DNA of 64,000 nt. It comes from Vogesella margarita (GTDB lineage Bacteria > Pseudomonadota > Gammaproteobacteria > Burkholderiales > Chromobacteriaceae). Shown here piece by piece: positions 49,504 through 58,930 of this stretch (the stretch's first letter is position 1; each line of letters opens with the position of its first letter). The translations under genes and the position numbers were made by a program. The notes under the pieces are model-generated. The model did not search any database and was not told the DNA's origin. It worked only from the letters and a program-made list of their open reading frames with translations. The stretch covers positions 1 through 64,000 of the forward strand of contig NZ_JAQQLE010000008.1 in the NCBI RefSeq assembly GCF_028548475.1, in the 5' to 3' direction.

Positions 49504-50414
49504 TACTTACTTTCGGCAGCCTCCAATGCTTCCATGGCATGTTCAGCAGAGTCAAACAAAACCGCTAAAATTGCCGCGCAGCGCAAGGAGGAGAGGTGTT
49601 TTCTGTAGATATCCATATAAGCAGTATCAATTCCAGAGATACGGGTTTTAGGGTCCTTGCCTGAAATATCGGGAAAGTGCCTAAGTAGCCAGGTTGCTGG
49701 AAATGCCTCCCTGATAAGATTACTGACTAATATTTTTTCTTTACTGATGCTAATTCGTAAGCTGATTCTATTGGCAATAGCCTCAGACCAAGCTCTAAAA
49801 CGTATAGGGATGGGCCTATGTAGCAACCCTAACATAATATTTTGCAGACGTTGTATTGCTGGATATTTAGTTTCTTCAGTGATGATGGTTTGATTCAACT
49901 CTTCTAATCCATATGTTGTTGTATGTCCTGGGGAATGAATTGCTGATTCGACGGATGTACAAACCAACGGATGTTGATGTTCTATGCACCAATCTACTCC
50001 ATTAATCTGGTGTTGGCGTCGCCAATAACTGAATCCTCGCTTTTTAATATCCAAGTGTGAGCATGTTTTGCACCAGCGCAGCTGTTTTTTTGGAATGCTC
50101 AGCCCATTGCAAAGTATATTTTGATTGCGATTGTGAATTTCTTCAAAACTACAGTCTTTTTCAGTTAAGGGTGAAAGGATGGGAAGCATCGAATGGTTGG
50201 CAGTGAATATAAAGAAATCCATTCGACATATTTCGGCGAGCTGCCATAGTTGTGGGATGCTATTTCCCCTATGGCTGTATTCAGTAAGTAGTTTGCTTAC
50301 AGTGTTGAAAGACGATAGGCCGTTGAGACGGGCAAGTCGCCCTAACAGCCCTTGAGCTAGTTCGTCTTGGAGAGGGTACGGTACGCTGTGGGTCGTTGGC
50401 TGTTCGGTTTGCAT
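49503..50414 (-). CDS. Second, short TniQ-family protein with disrupted C-terminus
   Basis: A 303-residue TniQ protein with the zinc motif CKTCSHLDIKKRGFSYWRRQHQINGVDWCIEHQHPL near 115-150 and the N-terminal LAQGLLGRLARLNGLSSF region. It lies on the strand opposite to the tns operon. In Tn7-like elements a second TniQ often serves another targeting route (for example with CRISPR effectors), but no cas gene or CRISPR array is in view. Directly after its TAG another frame (49503-49345) runs on for 52 codons as AALDSVEVPTISVLTAFLAG...EVNLWRRIRMQTGLF, which reads like the lost HTH tail, so a frameshift near the C-terminus is likely. Confidence 0.75.
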   Translation of the reverse strand: MQTEQPTTHSVPYPLQDELAQGLLGRLARLNGLSSFNTVSKLLTEYSHRGNSIPQLWQLAEICRMDFFIFTANHSMLPILSPLTEKDCSFEEIHNRNQNILCNGLSIPKKQLRWCKTCSHLDIKKRGFSYWRRQHQINGVDWCIEHQHPLVCTSVESAIHSPGHTTTYGLEELNQTIITEETKYPAIQRLQNIMLGLLHRPIPIRFRAWSEAIANRISLRISISKEKILVSNLIREAFPATWLLRHFPDISGKDPKTRISGIDTAYMDIYRKHLSSLRCAAILAVLFDSAEHAMEALEAAESK

Positions 50415-50667
50415 CCAGTTTTCCAGATACGTTGGTGGCAGTTGTCAGGCAAGGATGCTGCCATTATTCGCTGAAGTCCTCTAGCGTTGCTATGCCGAAA
50501 TACACTTATCAACTTGTCCAGTTGAACGGCTCCCCATTGACCATCGCATAACATTATGACTTTGTGATAAAATAGTTCCTGATTGCTAAAGCACTCTCTG
50601 TGCCTGGATGGCCGGAGAGCTAGTACTTAACCCTAAGCTGCTCACTAAGCAGGGAGGCTTAAGAACT

Positions 50668-51696
50668 ATGGATATCAGGAAAGTTATCGAACTTGCCCAG
50701 GCATGCTTGCGGCAGACCCCCACAATCATTCTTGGGAGTGGTGCGTCGGTGCCACATGGCATTCCTGGCATGGGGCCGCTTGGCCAACACTTAGCTGGTT
50801 CGGAGTTACCTCCGAATTGTCAGAGTGAAGCTGACCAACAGGCTTGGTTGCAATTCCTCGAACGGATACGAGTCCAGGACTTGGAGTCAGCACTGTCCGA
50901 CGTACAAGTCACACCATCTGTCTTGTCGCACATCGTAAACACTACATGGCGCTTCCTCAATTCAGCAGATATCTCTGTTTTTCAACGCGTTGTAGCGGAC
51001 CGTCGGTACCTTCCCCTTTCGCGGCTATTCGCGCATTTATTCCGTAGCACAGCCACCAGCATCGATGTCGTAACACCTAACTACGATCGGATTGCCGAGT
51101 ACGCAGCAGAGGCCGCAGGTCTCTGTGCCTACACAGGGTTTGGGTTCGGCCTCTTGGGGGCCCGAGTAGGAGATCCACCGGCACGCGTGCACATCGGACG
51201 TAGACAAATGCGGACAGTGAACATTTGGAAAGTTCACGGTTCTTTCGGCTGGTTTGCCGATGCCTTTGGTAGTGTCGTTTCATTGCCGCCCATGGCAGAA
51301 CCTCCAACGGGCATGACGCCGTCGATCGTTACGCCTGGGATTGAAAAGTATCGGAGGACGCACGACGAACCATTCCGTAGTGCAATGCATAGCGCGGATG
51401 AAGCTGTAAGGAAAGCAGCGGGATTTCTCTGCGTAGGATTCGGATTTAATGATCCCCATTTGCAGCCATTACTAACCGAGCGCTGCGCTAATCCTGACAT
51501 CCCATTGGTGCTGATCACGAAGGAGATCAGCCCAACTGCGCGCCAAATTTTTGATAGTGGTCGCTGTGCCCGTTATTTGGCACTGGAAGAGAGCCCTGTC
51601 GGAATTCGAGTATTCGCAAACGAAATACCAGATGGAGTGGAAATTCCAGGTGCTCCGCTCTGGCGACTGGACCAATTTCTGGATCACACGATATAG
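50668..51696 (+). CDS. SIR2-family NADase of a SIR2-HerA defence pair
   Basis: A 342-residue SIR2-like domain: ILGSGASVPHG (about 21-31, NAD loop), VVTPNYDRIAEY (N138, D140), VHGSFGW (H190) and FLCVGFGFNDPHLQP (about 278). N138 and H190 stand where catalytic residues of NAD-hydrolysing SIR2 proteins are found. With a HerA ATPase 9 bases downstream it forms a known type of antiphage system in which NAD is destroyed on infection. The ATG at 50668 follows GGGAGG at about 10 bases; the frame extends back to 50608 without a better start. Confidence 0.85.
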   Translation: MDIRKVIELAQACLRQTPTIILGSGASVPHGIPGMGPLGQHLAGSELPPNCQSEADQQAWLQFLERIRVQDLESALSDVQVTPSVLSHIVNTTWRFLNSADISVFQRVVADRRYLPLSRLFAHLFRSTATSIDVVTPNYDRIAEYAAEAAGLCAYTGFGFGLLGARVGDPPARVHIGRRQMRTVNIWKVHGSFGWFADAFGSVVSLPPMAEPPTGMTPSIVTPGIEKYRRTHDEPFRSAMHSADEAVRKAAGFLCVGFGFNDPHLQPLLTERCANPDIPLVLITKEISPTARQIFDSGRCARYLALEESPVGIRVFANEIPDGVEIPGAPLWRLDQFLDHTI

Positions 51697-51705
51697 GAGT
51701 TTCTG

Positions 51706-53472
51706 ATGCCTATTCTCGACTACCAAGATGAAGAAGCCCTCGGGCGTGTTCGAGCGGTAGATACTGCCAACGTGACTGTAGCTGTAGAAGACGTTGCCCG
51801 TCTTCGTAAGTTGCAGGTAAATCGATTGGCTGCTCTGCAGAGTAGTCGGCCAGGCCAACACCTAGTCGGCATCATTCAGAAGATCACGCGTAACGCTTCG
51901 GATGGAGGGCCCCGTGCAGACAGGAACGATGCAGCGGAAGGACCAGATGACGACGATCTTGGTGATGAGATTAACATTGTACGTATCGCACTGATTGGCA
52001 CTCTCATTGATCGCATCGGACAGAAAGAAAATGTGTTCGTGAGGACGCTGGAGACGGTCCCTGAGATCGATGCCAATTGCTTTGCACTCGAAGGTCCTCG
52101 CTTGACGGCGTTCATGCGCGTCATCGCGAATATTGCTGGCGATGGACAACGGCTTTCATTGGGACACTACACTCTCGATGAAGCTGCCGATGCCTACCTC
52201 AATGGAAATCGGTTTTTCCAGCGTCACGCAGTCATTGTCGGCAGCACCGGCTCGGGTAAATCCTGGACAACTGCTCGCGTGCTTGAGCAGGTCGCCGAAC
52301 TGCCCAATGCAAATGCTGTAATGCTGGACATCCATGGGGAATACGCAACGCTGAGTGGTGATGGCTTCCGGCATTTGCGGATTGCCGGGCCGGCCGATCT
52401 CGATTCCGGCGCCACTCTGGACCAAGGGGTCCTCTTCTTACCGTACTGGCTACTCGGCTACGAGGCGTTGACCTCTATGTTCGTTGACAGGTCCGATCAG
52501 AATGCGCCGAACCAAGCGATGGTCATGTCACGTGCCATCCTTAATGCAAAGCGTGCATATCTTGAGTCCGGCTCAAGAGCCGACGTACTGGCGAACTTCA
52601 CCATCGATAGTCCCGTGCCGTTCGATCTTGAAGCTGTGCTCGGTGAGTTGAGGGAACTGAATGAGCAGATGGTCCCAGGTGCTCGTGCAGAGAAACAAGG
52701 TGAGTTCAATGGCAAGCTCAGTCGGCTGATCCAGCGTCTTGAAAGCAAACGATCTGATCGAAGGCTGGGCTTCCTGTTCCAGGGTACGGCAGAGACGATG
52801 CAGTACGAATGGCTGGAGCGCTTAGTAGTGCTACTGATGGCGGGGCGGAGAGATCAGCCAACGGCAAAAGGGGGGGTCAAGGTAATTGATTTCTCAGAGG
52901 TACCGTCTGATGTCTTGCCGTTGATGGTGAGCTTGGTTGCTCGCCTCATATTCTCTGTACAACAGTGGACGCCTCCAGGGAGGCGACACCCGATCTCGAT
53001 CATCTGCGATGAAGCTCATCTGTATATTCCTGAGCGAAGCGGGAGTGTAGGTGCAGATGACATCTCGGTCGCAATCTTCGAGCGCATCGCGAAGGAGGGA
53101 CGTAAATACGGTTTGGGCCTTGTCGTCGTCAGCCAACGACCATCCGAAGTCAATCGGACAGTCCTCAGTCAGTGCAACAACCTGATGGCGATGCGCCTCA
53201 CGAACGGCGACGATCAGGCTGTAGTGCGTCGCCTCCTACCTGACAGTCTCGGCGGCTTTGGTGAGCTGCTTCCAGTTCTCGACACGGGTGAGGCTCTCGT
53301 CGTAGGCGATGCTAGTCTGCTGCCGGCCCGCATCCGCATGGCGCCGCCGAAGCAGCCGCCTAATAGCGGTACGATCGACTTTTGGGATCGCTGGGCAAAT
53401 GATGACGCGATTGGTGGACACGATGCAGCTGTTGAAAGTTGGCGGAAGCAGCGAATTCAAACTCCCATTTGA
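51706..53472 (+). CDS. HerA-like hexameric ATPase of the SIR2-HerA pair
   Basis: A 588-residue HerA/FtsK-type ATPase (DUF87). An N-terminal HAS-barrel region (about 1-140) is followed by Walker A GSTGSGKS (179-186), MLDIHGEYATLSG, Walker B IICDEAHLYIPE (about 431-442), VVSQRPSEVNRTVLSQCNNLMAMRL (sensor/arginine region) and a C-terminal cap. HerA rings scaffold SIR2 subunits into large complexes in known systems. The AGGAG site and 9-base gap to SIR2 support one operon. Confidence 0.88.
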   Translation: MPILDYQDEEALGRVRAVDTANVTVAVEDVARLRKLQVNRLAALQSSRPGQHLVGIIQKITRNASDGGPRADRNDAAEGPDDDDLGDEINIVRIALIGTLIDRIGQKENVFVRTLETVPEIDANCFALEGPRLTAFMRVIANIAGDGQRLSLGHYTLDEAADAYLNGNRFFQRHAVIVGSTGSGKSWTTARVLEQVAELPNANAVMLDIHGEYATLSGDGFRHLRIAGPADLDSGATLDQGVLFLPYWLLGYEALTSMFVDRSDQNAPNQAMVMSRAILNAKRAYLESGSRADVLANFTIDSPVPFDLEAVLGELRELNEQMVPGARAEKQGEFNGKLSRLIQRLESKRSDRRLGFLFQGTAETMQYEWLERLVVLLMAGRRDQPTAKGGVKVIDFSEVPSDVLPLMVSLVARLIFSVQQWTPPGRRHPISIICDEAHLYIPERSGSVGADDISVAIFERIAKEGRKYGLGLVVVSQRPSEVNRTVLSQCNNLMAMRLTNGDDQAVVRRLLPDSLGGFGELLPVLDTGEALVVGDASLLPARIRMAPPKQPPNSGTIDFWDRWANDDAIGGHDAAVESWRKQRIQTPI

Positions 53473-53596
53473 TGAGGACAGCCGTTGCTCCTACGCAAGA
53501 ACCGTTGAAGGCTACCGCTTTAAATGGGTAGACGAATACCGTTTGTGGCAACCACTGACTGGTATACAACTCTGGCAGAGAGCGCTCTTTGACTGA
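53423..53596 (+). CDS. Possible small protein overlapping the herA 3' end
   Basis: A 57-codon frame from ATG 53423 overlaps the last 50 bases of herA in another frame and runs to 53596. The part beyond herA (VEGYRFKWVDEYRLWQPLTG) looks protein-like, and GGTGG lies about 6 bases before the ATG. It could equally be the tail of an older, longer herA reading frame. Confidence 0.3.
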   Translation: MQLLKVGGSSEFKLPFDEDSRCSYARTVEGYRFKWVDEYRLWQPLTGIQLWQRALFD

Positions 53597-53678
53597 CCAG
53601 GACGGTTAGACTGATCAACAAAACTATCGCGATCTACAAATACTGAGAATCGCACACACGTGAGAGTAAAGGCTGCCG

Positions 53679-56600
53679 ATGACTGAGAATAAACCTGGTA
53701 AGCCAAGTTATCGTGAGTTTATGCGTGCGCGGCGCCCAGAGCTCTACTCTGATACGCTGAATGTCGAAGAAAGCGAGATGGACAGGCGCCAGTTCGAGTT
53801 CCATCTGCACAGTCTGACTAGCCGCAAAGAGGAAACGGCATTCGAAAACTTTGCCCGTGCCTTGGCTGAAAGAGAGCTGTGCCCCAATCTCATTCCACAG
53901 ACCGGGCCCACAGGAGGCGGGGATAGCAAAGTCGACACCGAGACCTACCCTGTCGCCGCGTCAATCGCCACGCTCTGGTACGAAGGGGACCCGTCGAGAT
54001 CGACCGCCGAGAGATGGGCCTTTGCAGTGAGTGCCAAGGCAAAATGGAAGCCCAAGATAGACTCTGACGTTGAGAAGATCGTTGCTACGGGGCGTCCATA
54101 CACCCTTGCCTACTTTATCTCCAACCAGGCAATCCGCGATAAAGATCGTGCCGATACAGAAGACAAACTGAAGGCGAAATACGGTATTGAGGTCCGTATT
54201 CTTGACCGCTCGTGGATTGTTGAGAAGGTCTGCTGCCACAAACGCTGGCAGCTTGTAGCCGACACGCTCCAGTTTGAGCTGCCGCGCACCATGAAGGCGG
54301 TTCCAGGCCCCTTGGATGCAGAGCGTATGCGGGACTTGGATGCTTTGGACAAAAAAATTGAGGATGCAGCAGGCGACCGGGTTACCTTCGAACTGGTTGA
54401 AGAAAGCCTGCAGTCGGCTCTCCTTGCCAGGAGCCTGGACAAGCCCCGGATGGAGGTCGACGGTCGATTTGAACGCGCTGAGCGACTGGCTCGTGGCATC
54501 GCAAGCAGTAGGCAACAGCACCGAATCTGGTACCAACGGGCGTGGACAGCCATTTGGTGGTTCAACGACCCCACGGAGGCCCGCCGGCTCTATGACCTTC
54601 TGGCAGCCGAGATACTCCAGTCGGAGTGGATTTGGGATCTGGAGGAACTGGTCAATCTCTGGCTGGCCCTTCATGCCGGTCAGCTGCCGGAGGCCAGCCG
54701 TACAGCCGCGCTAAGCGCTGCACTCCAGCGACATGCGAACGACCACACCAAAGAGACCAGCTCGCTTTGGGCTCGCACTCAACAGCTCCTCATGGACCTG
54801 GTTACTGGCTTGCACACTGACCAATCCCTCAACGCGACTTTCAAGTCTCTACGGGAGACCCTAGCAGAGGTTCGCAAACAGGTTGAGTTTCCGGTGGAGC
54901 CCGTGGTTCGCCTTGTGCGGGAGCTTGCTGACACCATTGGCGACTCTCCTGCGTACGACGAACTGCTGGACAGCGTAATTGAGATTGAACGCGAGAGGCA
55001 CGGCGACCGTGCTGCGGGTGAAATGCGCCTGGAGCGCGGCTTCCAGAAGCTCTCCCGCAAGAAGCCATATGAGGCGATTGACGACTTGGCCAAGGCCCAG
55101 TTCCTGCTCGCCCAAGAAGAGCGGCGAGGACAGTTTGTTGCCGCGCTCTCGGGCACAGGCCTCGCCTACGAGTCGGCAGGGCTATTATTTGCTGCTCGTG
55201 CCAATCTAGTCACTGCACTGGACCGGTGCCTCTACTCCTACTTCAAGGAAGGGGCTGTTGACGCCCGAGCACTGCCTCTTCTGAGGAAACTCACCTGGCT
55301 TGAGCTTCAGCTCGGTCGAATCCCCTATGCGTTGGCATGGGTGAAGTGGATGCCGCCAATGCAGGTAGCCCTCAGCCTGAGTGATGAGGAAGCCGACGAA
55401 ATCGCTGAGGAAGTGCAGGCTATCGACCGCGTGTTGGGCATCCTCATTCTGAAGACGTCGCATGAGGAATGGGCACAGCTAACTCGGCTGCCAGACCTGT
55501 TGCATTCGCTGGGCCTGGAAATGTCCCGCGCCGCCTCCCTGTTCATGCTGGGTCATGAAGACACTGTCAGGAGTGACTACAACACGGGTGATGACGGCCT
55601 CCAGAAGTTTTTTAGTGATTGGGTGACAGTTCCGGCGGCTGAAGACCTTCCTGAACGACCGTCTTGGCACGTTGGAATAACGACCATGACCACTGTTGTC
55701 TTGGGCTGTCGAATCGATGTCACCGCCCGAGGCGGCATCACCTCTGCACTTCTTGGCGAAAGCATCATCGCGTTCTTGGAGGCCTTCTACTCCACAGCAC
55801 TTCAATCAAGAGCTCTGATTTCACCACGAGAGGAACTCCTTATAGAAGTACGGCAGTCGGATGGAGCCAAAGGTCCATTCTCGCATCGGGCCGTGGAGAA
55901 CGACTGTGGTGAAACGAAGTTAGTCGTGACCCACCCGATTGGGCCAACCGCCGACCTGATGGGTGCCGGTTTTGAAAAGGCAATTCTGGAGCTGTTCGCA
56001 CGTGTCACAGCCGAATTGCAGATCGGCTTCGATACGCAAGTCTTGGAGGATCTGTTTGCCAAGCACCGGGCTCAGGACCGAGCTTTCCACGTCGCTCGTT
56101 CCATCATCGCCGTGGCGAACATCTTGGGCGAGTCTCCCCCCGGTCGGGCGGGAGACTGGGTGCAGGATCCCGCATTAGGCGAATACGCACTGTTGCGGGA
56201 CACTCCTTGGTTGCCGCTCCCTACCGCGGAGGTTGAGGTCCGGACCACTCCCGATGATAAGCCGACCTTTGCGGCAAGCAGCCCGCCTGAGCGCCTATTT
56301 GGAACTGATGCCATCAAGCATCAAGACATAGGGGTCTTGTCCCCCATCAACCTGCCTCTTTGGGACCGGGCTGGTTGGAAAGGCATAGGTGTCGGTGGGA
56401 CTCCTGATGAGATTTCCCCTCCTCTCATGGCTATCGCGTTCGAAAATATTGATGCAGGGCGCAAGATTTTCAGAGGATGGCAAAAGAAGGTAGGGCAAGT
56501 CGATCGTAGGGGGTGGATTGGAGTTACCGTGATTACCGGAATCCACAGTGACCGCCCGTTGGACTACCGTGTCGCTATCGGCGTTGGCGAACAGTACATG

Positions 56601-56969
56601 CGTTGCCAGATGTCTGGGCAGATGCGGCTCCTGACCATGGTGTACAGGATGCACGATATGGAACCAATGTCTGGTCGAAACTTGGATTTTCTGCTCGACT
56701 TATACTCACGGACTGGGCGAGTCATTCTCCAGCCATGTTCCTTCAAAGCAGCACAGGCGGGTATCTTGGTGGGCGACGTGGACCTCATGTTGGGAATTGA
56801 ACTGATGCACCTTACGGTTATACCCGCTTGGCAGGTTGACGCCAGTTCACCACTGATCGCCGCCATGAGTGGTATCGAGAATCCATTCATCCCCGCAGAC
56901 GTCACAGCCCCGCCATTTGCAGAAGTCCGACGACGCCTGGACGAGATGAAGCAGCGCCGCACATCCTAA
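53679..56969 (+). CDS. Large nuclease-TPR-like protein, putative defence effector
   Basis: A 1096-residue protein. Residues 50-200 resemble a PD-(D/E)XK nuclease: TAFENFARALAERELCPNL (E54/E57), GGGDSKVDT (D82) and FAVSAKAKWK (K120 or K122), then YFISNQAIRDKDR and VRILDRSWIVEKV. Residues about 220-600 are helical and repeat-like (VELRGF-type amphipathic helices with ALxxAxxL spacing; a TPR-like array is the best guess). The last 450 residues match nothing I know. The N-terminal block has the same layout as the 654-aa protein at 35966. The next gene starts 25 bases downstream, so the two form an operon. Confidence 0.65.
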   Translation: MTENKPGKPSYREFMRARRPELYSDTLNVEESEMDRRQFEFHLHSLTSRKEETAFENFARALAERELCPNLIPQTGPTGGGDSKVDTETYPVAASIATLWYEGDPSRSTAERWAFAVSAKAKWKPKIDSDVEKIVATGRPYTLAYFISNQAIRDKDRADTEDKLKAKYGIEVRILDRSWIVEKVCCHKRWQLVADTLQFELPRTMKAVPGPLDAERMRDLDALDKKIEDAAGDRVTFELVEESLQSALLARSLDKPRMEVDGRFERAERLARGIASSRQQHRIWYQRAWTAIWWFNDPTEARRLYDLLAAEILQSEWIWDLEELVNLWLALHAGQLPEASRTAALSAALQRHANDHTKETSSLWARTQQLLMDLVTGLHTDQSLNATFKSLRETLAEVRKQVEFPVEPVVRLVRELADTIGDSPAYDELLDSVIEIERERHGDRAAGEMRLERGFQKLSRKKPYEAIDDLAKAQFLLAQEERRGQFVAALSGTGLAYESAGLLFAARANLVTALDRCLYSYFKEGAVDARALPLLRKLTWLELQLGRIPYALAWVKWMPPMQVALSLSDEEADEIAEEVQAIDRVLGILILKTSHEEWAQLTRLPDLLHSLGLEMSRAASLFMLGHEDTVRSDYNTGDDGLQKFFSDWVTVPAAEDLPERPSWHVGITTMTTVVLGCRIDVTARGGITSALLGESIIAFLEAFYSTALQSRALISPREELLIEVRQSDGAKGPFSHRAVENDCGETKLVVTHPIGPTADLMGAGFEKAILELFARVTAELQIGFDTQVLEDLFAKHRAQDRAFHVARSIIAVANILGESPPGRAGDWVQDPALGEYALLRDTPWLPLPTAEVEVRTTPDDKPTFAASSPPERLFGTDAIKHQDIGVLSPINLPLWDRAGWKGIGVGGTPDEISPPLMAIAFENIDAGRKIFRGWQKKVGQVDRRGWIGVTVITGIHSDRPLDYRVAIGVGEQYMRCQMSGQMRLLTMVYRMHDMEPMSGRNLDFLLDLYSRTGRVILQPCSFKAAQAGILVGDVDLMLGIELMHLTVIPAWQVDASSPLIAAMSGIENPFIPADVTAPPFAEVRRRLDEMKQRRTS

Positions 56970-56994
56970 TCTACCAGAACTAACCAGACTCAAA

Positions 56995-58377
56995 ATGAAT
57001 CAAGCAACTCGTAGTCAACCGACATCAGGTCTACCATCTTTCCGGATTCGGCACCTTTCGGAAGCTGAGATTGAGACTGTTGTCACCAGTGCAGGAGGAA
57101 CGCGCGCGCACCCAGATGCGGACAGACGAAACCTGAGGGGGGCTGATTTTGTCCTCGGCTCCAGCGTGATCGAGCTGAAAATTCTGGAAGACGAGGGCCT
57201 GGATAAGCCGGAGCGACAACAGAAACTTGCGAAGCTTTTCCGAGAACGGTTTCCCGCCCGCCCCACCGTCGTACTTGACCGAGGCTTGCTCGACGCACAA
57301 GGTCAACGCACCTACGACCGGATTGTCGAGGGCCCGGTGAAGACTGCTGTCAGTTCGGCACGGCAGCAACTCCAGCAATCCCGGCTCGAGTACACCGCCA
57401 CGAGCACTGTGCTTTGGGTCATCAATAATGGCTACTCGTCTTTAAGCCACAGCGCACTGATGGAATTGGTGGCCAGACGCGCGAGAAATGACTCCAGCGA
57501 CATTGATGCCGTAGTTGTGTCCGGCGCCTACTTCTACAGCGACACGTTCGACAGCTTCTTTCTTTGGCCCATCGATTGCACCTCCATTCACCCGGATAAG
57601 CCCTTCCAAGACTTTGAGGCGCTGAGGGATGCTTGGAACGAGTTCGCCATGGATCGCATGACTGCTCTTCTGCGGGAGCCTGCGGCATCCGAGGAAACCA
57701 AAGGACCTGTCGTAGACATTTCGTTTCAGTTGGAGGGGGTGACCTATGTGATGCCCGCCCCACCGATGGGGCGTGAGTCCGGTTTCTTCACCAACGGAAG
57801 GCCCCGCAATAACTCCACTGGCATCACATCCTCGCCACCTGTTGCAACGATATTTGCTGGTCTCAGCCACCAAGAGTGGACCGAGTTTAAACGCCATCAC
57901 ACCCATGTGGTCTCATCTGCTGACTACAACGAATGGAAGATGAAAGAGGCACTAGCAAGTTCTAAATGTAACTTGAAGCCATTTATCACGATTCCCGTCA
58001 CGTACGCGGGATGGTGGGAGTGGGCACGAAATCAACCCCAGGAGACCCGTGTTTCGGTGCATCGATATGCCAATGATTTGTTTCAGCAGAAAATTCTAGG
58101 CGTCATCGACGGTGCCCGAGAGCGGACTGACGATTCTGTTTTCCCACGCCGGTACATGCTGCTCATTACTGAGGAAATCGGGCAAGACCTGGCTTTCGAC
58201 GTCTCCCATCTTGCTGAGGTCTGGGTCCTTCCAGACGGGAGCGATCATATCGACGAAGTCTGGACTAATAAACCCATGTTTTTCGAGCAAGCTCTTACCA
58301 TCACTGCCGCTGAAGCAATTGCACGGGGGGTTGAATGTGTCTTTTGGGAGAAAGACAAAACTTATGCGTGGAATTAG
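56995..58377 (+). CDS. PD-(D/E)XK-like nuclease partner protein
   Basis: A 460-residue protein. An N-terminal pattern D51...E60-L-K62 (GADFVLGSSVIELKIL) is the PD-(D/E)XK signature. The middle has ALMELVARRARNDSSDIDAVVVSGAYFYSD and the C-terminus VFPRRYMLLITEEIG, which I cannot place. No signal or membrane segment. It follows the 1096-aa gene by 25 bases and probably forms a two-gene system with it. A weak ribosome site (CAAAAATG type) suggests coupling to the upstream gene. Confidence 0.65.
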   Translation: MNQATRSQPTSGLPSFRIRHLSEAEIETVVTSAGGTRAHPDADRRNLRGADFVLGSSVIELKILEDEGLDKPERQQKLAKLFRERFPARPTVVLDRGLLDAQGQRTYDRIVEGPVKTAVSSARQQLQQSRLEYTATSTVLWVINNGYSSLSHSALMELVARRARNDSSDIDAVVVSGAYFYSDTFDSFFLWPIDCTSIHPDKPFQDFEALRDAWNEFAMDRMTALLREPAASEETKGPVVDISFQLEGVTYVMPAPPMGRESGFFTNGRPRNNSTGITSSPPVATIFAGLSHQEWTEFKRHHTHVVSSADYNEWKMKEALASSKCNLKPFITIPVTYAGWWEWARNQPQETRVSVHRYANDLFQQKILGVIDGARERTDDSVFPRRYMLLITEEIGQDLAFDVSHLAEVWVLPDGSDHIDEVWTNKPMFFEQALTITAAEAIARGVECVFWEKDKTYAWN

Positions 58378-58440
58378 GTTTTTCCATTGGACTATCAGTA
58401 TAAACCCTGTAGGTATCTTCGAATTCAATCCGAATTAGCC

Positions 58441-58800
58441 ATGACACTAGAGATTCTTGAAAGGCAAGTCGAGGAGGCTCGCGCAAACGCAGTGAACTAC
58501 GCGGAGCGTTGCGAGCAATTTATTTCAGGCTGCGATCTCGCAGCCGCAATTGCAGTGTGCAATGAACTTTCAATCGACCCACCTCAATGCTCGCTCACCG
58601 CAACGACTGAGAACGCTCAAAGGCTTCGAAATGCTGCTGCGCGAAAGTTGGCCGACCCAAAATGGTGGGCGAAGGCACTCGAAACGCAGGCCATTCGGCG
58701 ATACGAGCACGGGCAACTCGTTCAAGGCAACGTAACCAATTTTGTTTCCGACGGTCTGGCTGCTTACCATGCGAAGTACAAGGCAAAGCGGTATGGGTAG
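58441..58800 (+). CDS. Small uncharacterised protein
   Basis: A 119-residue, largely helical protein (EILERQVEEARANAVNYAERCEQF, LRNAAARKLADPKWWAKALE). It has a late WWAKALETQAIRRYE segment but no motif I recognise. ATG 58441 is preferred over an in-frame TTG at 58387. It lies 63 bases after the putative nuclease partner in the same direction and may belong to that operon. Confidence 0.5.
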   Translation: MTLEILERQVEEARANAVNYAERCEQFISGCDLAAAIAVCNELSIDPPQCSLTATTENAQRLRNAAARKLADPKWWAKALETQAIRRYEHGQLVQGNVTNFVSDGLAAYHAKYKAKRYG

Positions 58801-58930
58801 TTCATTTATATTCTGTCCATACTCCGGCTCTGGTTTAAACGTAGCGAAACCACGTCTGACGGTTAGATGGAAGAGCCGCTATCCCACGCTGACGTCAGTG
58901 GCGGAACGCACATGAAAAGAGGAGTGAAAA

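Noticed and set aside
42971-50414. CRISPR-associated transposon (CAST)
   Set aside because: Although two TniQ proteins are present, I see no cas gene, repeat array or tracrRNA-like sequence in the window. It stays possible only beyond the right edge.
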